Shown here in pieces: positions 4,661 through 6,354 of a stretch of DNA of 6,354 nt. Both the position numbers and the translations under genes were made by a program. This DNA is from Gammaproteobacteria bacterium (GTDB lineage Bacteria; Pseudomonadota; Gammaproteobacteria; UBA9214): positions 1-6,354 of the forward strand of contig JAHKKL010000101.1 of NCBI GenBank assembly GCA_020027635.1, in the 5' to 3' direction. The notes under the pieces were generated by a model that did not search any database, was not told where the DNA came from, and saw only the letters and a list, made by a program, of their open reading frames with translations. Numbering within the stretch: position 1 is the first letter of the stretch; every line of letters begins with the position of its first letter.

Positions 4661-6354
4661 ATGCGCCATGAGCCCGATATCCCTTTCAGACGGTACACCG
4701 GTTATTGGCTGGTTGGCGCCATGTTCCTGCTGCTGCCGGGTTGCATGCAGCCTTCGGTGACACCCGGGCAGCCGTTCGTCCGGCCGGTCTCGCCGACGCA
4801 GACCACTTCCTACCGCCGCGATATCAAACCCATCCTGGAGGAAAAGTGCATCGCCTGCCATGCGTGTTATGACGCCCCGTGCCAGTTGAACCTGACATCC
4901 GGCGAGGGCTTGCTCCGGGGCGCGAACAAAAAGGCGGTCTACGACACGGCGCGGCTGACCGCGGCGGCGCCCACGCGTCTGTACATCGATGCCGCGACCC
5001 CCGCGCAATGGCGTGAAAAGGGGTTCACTTCGGTGTTCAACGAGGAGGGGAGCCGGCTCGATGACAATCTCGAGTATTCCCTGCTCTACAACATGATCAC
5101 GCTGGGAAGAGAGCATCCACTCGCGCCCAACGCGCCGGTCCCGGAAGACATCGAACTCGGGCTGCAGCGCAAGAACGAGTGCCCGCTCCCCACCGAATTT
5201 AAGGATTATGCCCGTAAGAAACCGGAGCAGGGGATGCCGCTCGCCATCACCGGGCTGAGCGAGCGCGAGTATGCGACTCTGCGGCAATGGATCCAGGAAG
5301 GGGCAATCATGGATGAGCAGCCTGTTGTTCCCACGGCGGAGGAGCGGCAACGGATCGGCGAATGGGAAAGTTTTTTCAACCGGACTCCGCCGAGGAACCG
5401 GCTGGTCTCCCGCTACCTGTATGAACATTATTTCCTGGCGCATTTCTATTTCGAGGGGCTGAACAGCGGGAATTTCTTCGAACTGGTGCGCTCCGGCACG
5501 CCCCCGGGAGAACCCGTCCGCGTCATTCCGACGCGGCGGCCCGATGATGATCCCGGGCAGCCGTTCTATTACCGGCTGCGCCCGATTCAGGGCACGATCG
5601 TCCACAAGACCCATATCACCTATGCCCTGAGCCCGGCGAGAATGCACCGGCTCGAGGCGTTGTTTCTCGCGCCGTCATGGGATATCGCGCAGCTGCCCGG
5701 GTATTCCCGCGCGAATGCCCGTAATCCCTTCAGGACCTTCGCCGCGATTCCGGCGCGGGCACGCTACCAGTTCCTGCTCGACACGGCGCAATACACCGTC
5801 ATGACCTTTATCCGCGGACCGGTGTGCCGCGGCCAGGTCGCCACCGACGTCATCGACGATCAGTTCTATGTCCTGTTCCAGGACCCGGATGCCGATCTGT
5901 CCGTTACCGACCCGGATTATCTCGCCAGGGTTACGCCGTACCTGTCACTGACCGGCGAATCGGGCGGGACGATTGCTACGATAAAGGACCTCTTAGAACA
6001 TAAAGAGGACCGGAATAAATATATCCGCCTTCGGGGCGAGTATTACCGGCAGCATCAACCCGAAGGCCCCGGACTCAAGGACATCTGGGACGGCGATGGC
6101 ACGAATACCAATGCGGCGCTGACCGTGTTCCGGAATTTCGACAATGCGATGGTGGTGAAGGGATTCGTCGGCGCCATCCCGAAAACGCTCTGGGTGATGG
6201 ACTACCCGATGCTCGAGCGAACCTACTATGAACTGGTCGTGAATTACGATGTCTTCGGCACTGCCGGCCATCAGGCCGAGACCCGCCTGTATTTCGACCT
6301 GATACGCAGCGGCGCGGAAGATAATTTCCTGCAGTTCATGCCCCCCGGCGTCCG
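4661..6354 (+). CDS. cti: Fatty acid cis/trans isomerase, partial (C-terminus outside window)
   Basis: Cti is a periplasmic cytochrome c-type enzyme that converts cis-unsaturated acyl chains of membrane phospholipids to the trans form, stiffening the membrane within minutes of solvent, heat or osmotic stress. The frame is open from 4661 through the window end: 564 codons of an expected 760-780. The N-terminus has two arginines, a hydrophobic core (about 15-26) and LPGC at 25-28, a possible lipobox. The heme site is CIACH at 63-67, inside the family block CIACHACYDAPCQL, with extra cysteines C69 and C74. Other family blocks are EYSLLYNMITLG, RYLYEHYFLAHFYFE, PIQGTIVHKTHITY and FIRGPVCRGQVATDVIDDQF (the Cys there is residue 389). 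No frameshift is seen. In Pseudomonas cti is usually expressed constitutively and controlled at the level of activity; nothing here shows a regulated promoter. A long reverse-strand frame over the same DNA is a composition shadow. Identification is firm; membrane anchoring is inferred. Confidence 0.95.
   Translation, partial: MRHEPDIPFRRYTGYWLVGAMFLLLPGCMQPSVTPGQPFVRPVSPTQTTSYRRDIKPILEEKCIACHACYDAPCQLNLTSGEGLLRGANKKAVYDTARLTAAAPTRLYIDAATPAQWREKGFTSVFNEEGSRLDDNLEYSLLYNMITLGREHPLAPNAPVPEDIELGLQRKNECPLPTEFKDYARKKPEQGMPLAITGLSEREYATLRQWIQEGAIMDEQPVVPTAEERQRIGEWESFFNRTPPRNRLVSRYLYEHYFLAHFYFEGLNSGNFFELVRSGTPPGEPVRVIPTRRPDDDPGQPFYYRLRPIQGTIVHKTHITYALSPARMHRLEALFLAPSWDIAQLPGYSRANARNPFRTFAAIPARARYQFLLDTAQYTVMTFIRGPVCRGQVATDVIDDQFYVLFQDPDADLSVTDPDYLARVTPYLSLTGESGGTIATIKDLLEHKEDRNKYIRLRGEYYRQHQPEGPGLKDIWDGDGTNTNAALTVFRNFDNAMVVKGFVGAIPKTLWVMDYPMLERTYYELVVNYDVFGTAGHQAETRLYFDLIRSGAEDNFLQFMPPGV
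5989..6008 (+). other. AT-rich hairpin within the cti coding region
   Basis: CCTCTT (5989-5994) and AAGAGG (6003-6008) can pair across the eight-base loop AGAACATA. They sit in a local AT-rich patch (5971-6026, 21 of 56 bases G or C by hand count) that contains rare-looking codons ATA and TTA. The patch encodes a charged stretch around residues 437-456, read as TIKDLLEHKEDRNKYIRL. Confidence 0.25.

Noticed and set aside
4589..5647. Reverse-strand frame of 352 codons opposite cti
   Set aside because: The + strand encodes a clear Cti with conserved blocks throughout. The reverse translation is a plausible-looking but unrecognisable shadow of it.
1..6354. A novel defence, mobile or biosynthetic system
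   Set aside because: All four large genes belong to well-known families, there are no mobile-element hallmarks or repeat arrays, and composition is fairly uniform apart from a short patch in cti.

Overview
The window is GC-rich chromosomal DNA carrying four large genes, all on the + strand, with tight gene spacing. It looks like ordinary proteobacterial backbone. A c-type-heme fatty acid cis/trans isomerase, a bd-type quinol oxidase and a LeuT-like sodium symporter together suggest a high-GC gammaproteobacterium, perhaps a Chromatiales/Ectothiorhodospiraceae-like lineage. That placement is inference from gene content and composition. I see no transposase, integrase, CRISPR array, tRNA or rRNA.

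Layout. (1) 2-721: C-terminal two thirds of cytochrome bd quinol oxidase subunit II (cydB), with its 5' end outside the window. (2) 718-876: a doubtful 52-codon ORF filling the gap to the next gene. (3) 878-2560: a complete SulP/SLC26-type anion transporter with a C-terminal STAS domain. (4) 2561-2754: a 194-base spacer with a doubtful short ORF that starts inside the sulP stop, a TAGAAT -10-like box and a strong internal ribosome binding site. (5) 2755-4374: a complete LeuT-like neurotransmitter:sodium symporter (NSS). (6) 4371-4526: a 51-aa single-helix protein that overlaps the NSS stop by four bases behind a near-perfect Shine-Dalgarno; it is probably the small partner subunit of the transporter. 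(7) 4527-4660: a spacer with two hairpins. (8) 4661 to the window end: fatty acid cis/trans isomerase (cti), N-terminal 564 codons, with signal peptide/lipobox and a CxxCH heme site.

How they fit together. cydB and sulP look co-transcribed, since only 156 bases separate them and no T-tract terminator is visible. The NSS and its small partner form a translationally coupled pair. cti appears to start a separate unit. All four large products act in or at the cell envelope (respiration, anion transport, Na+-driven amino-acid uptake, phospholipid trans-isomerisation), but I see no evidence for a single pathway joining them. I found no convincing undescribed system. The most useful non-obvious points are the short genes and ORFs at gene junctions and the residue-level reading of the NSS substrate and ion sites.
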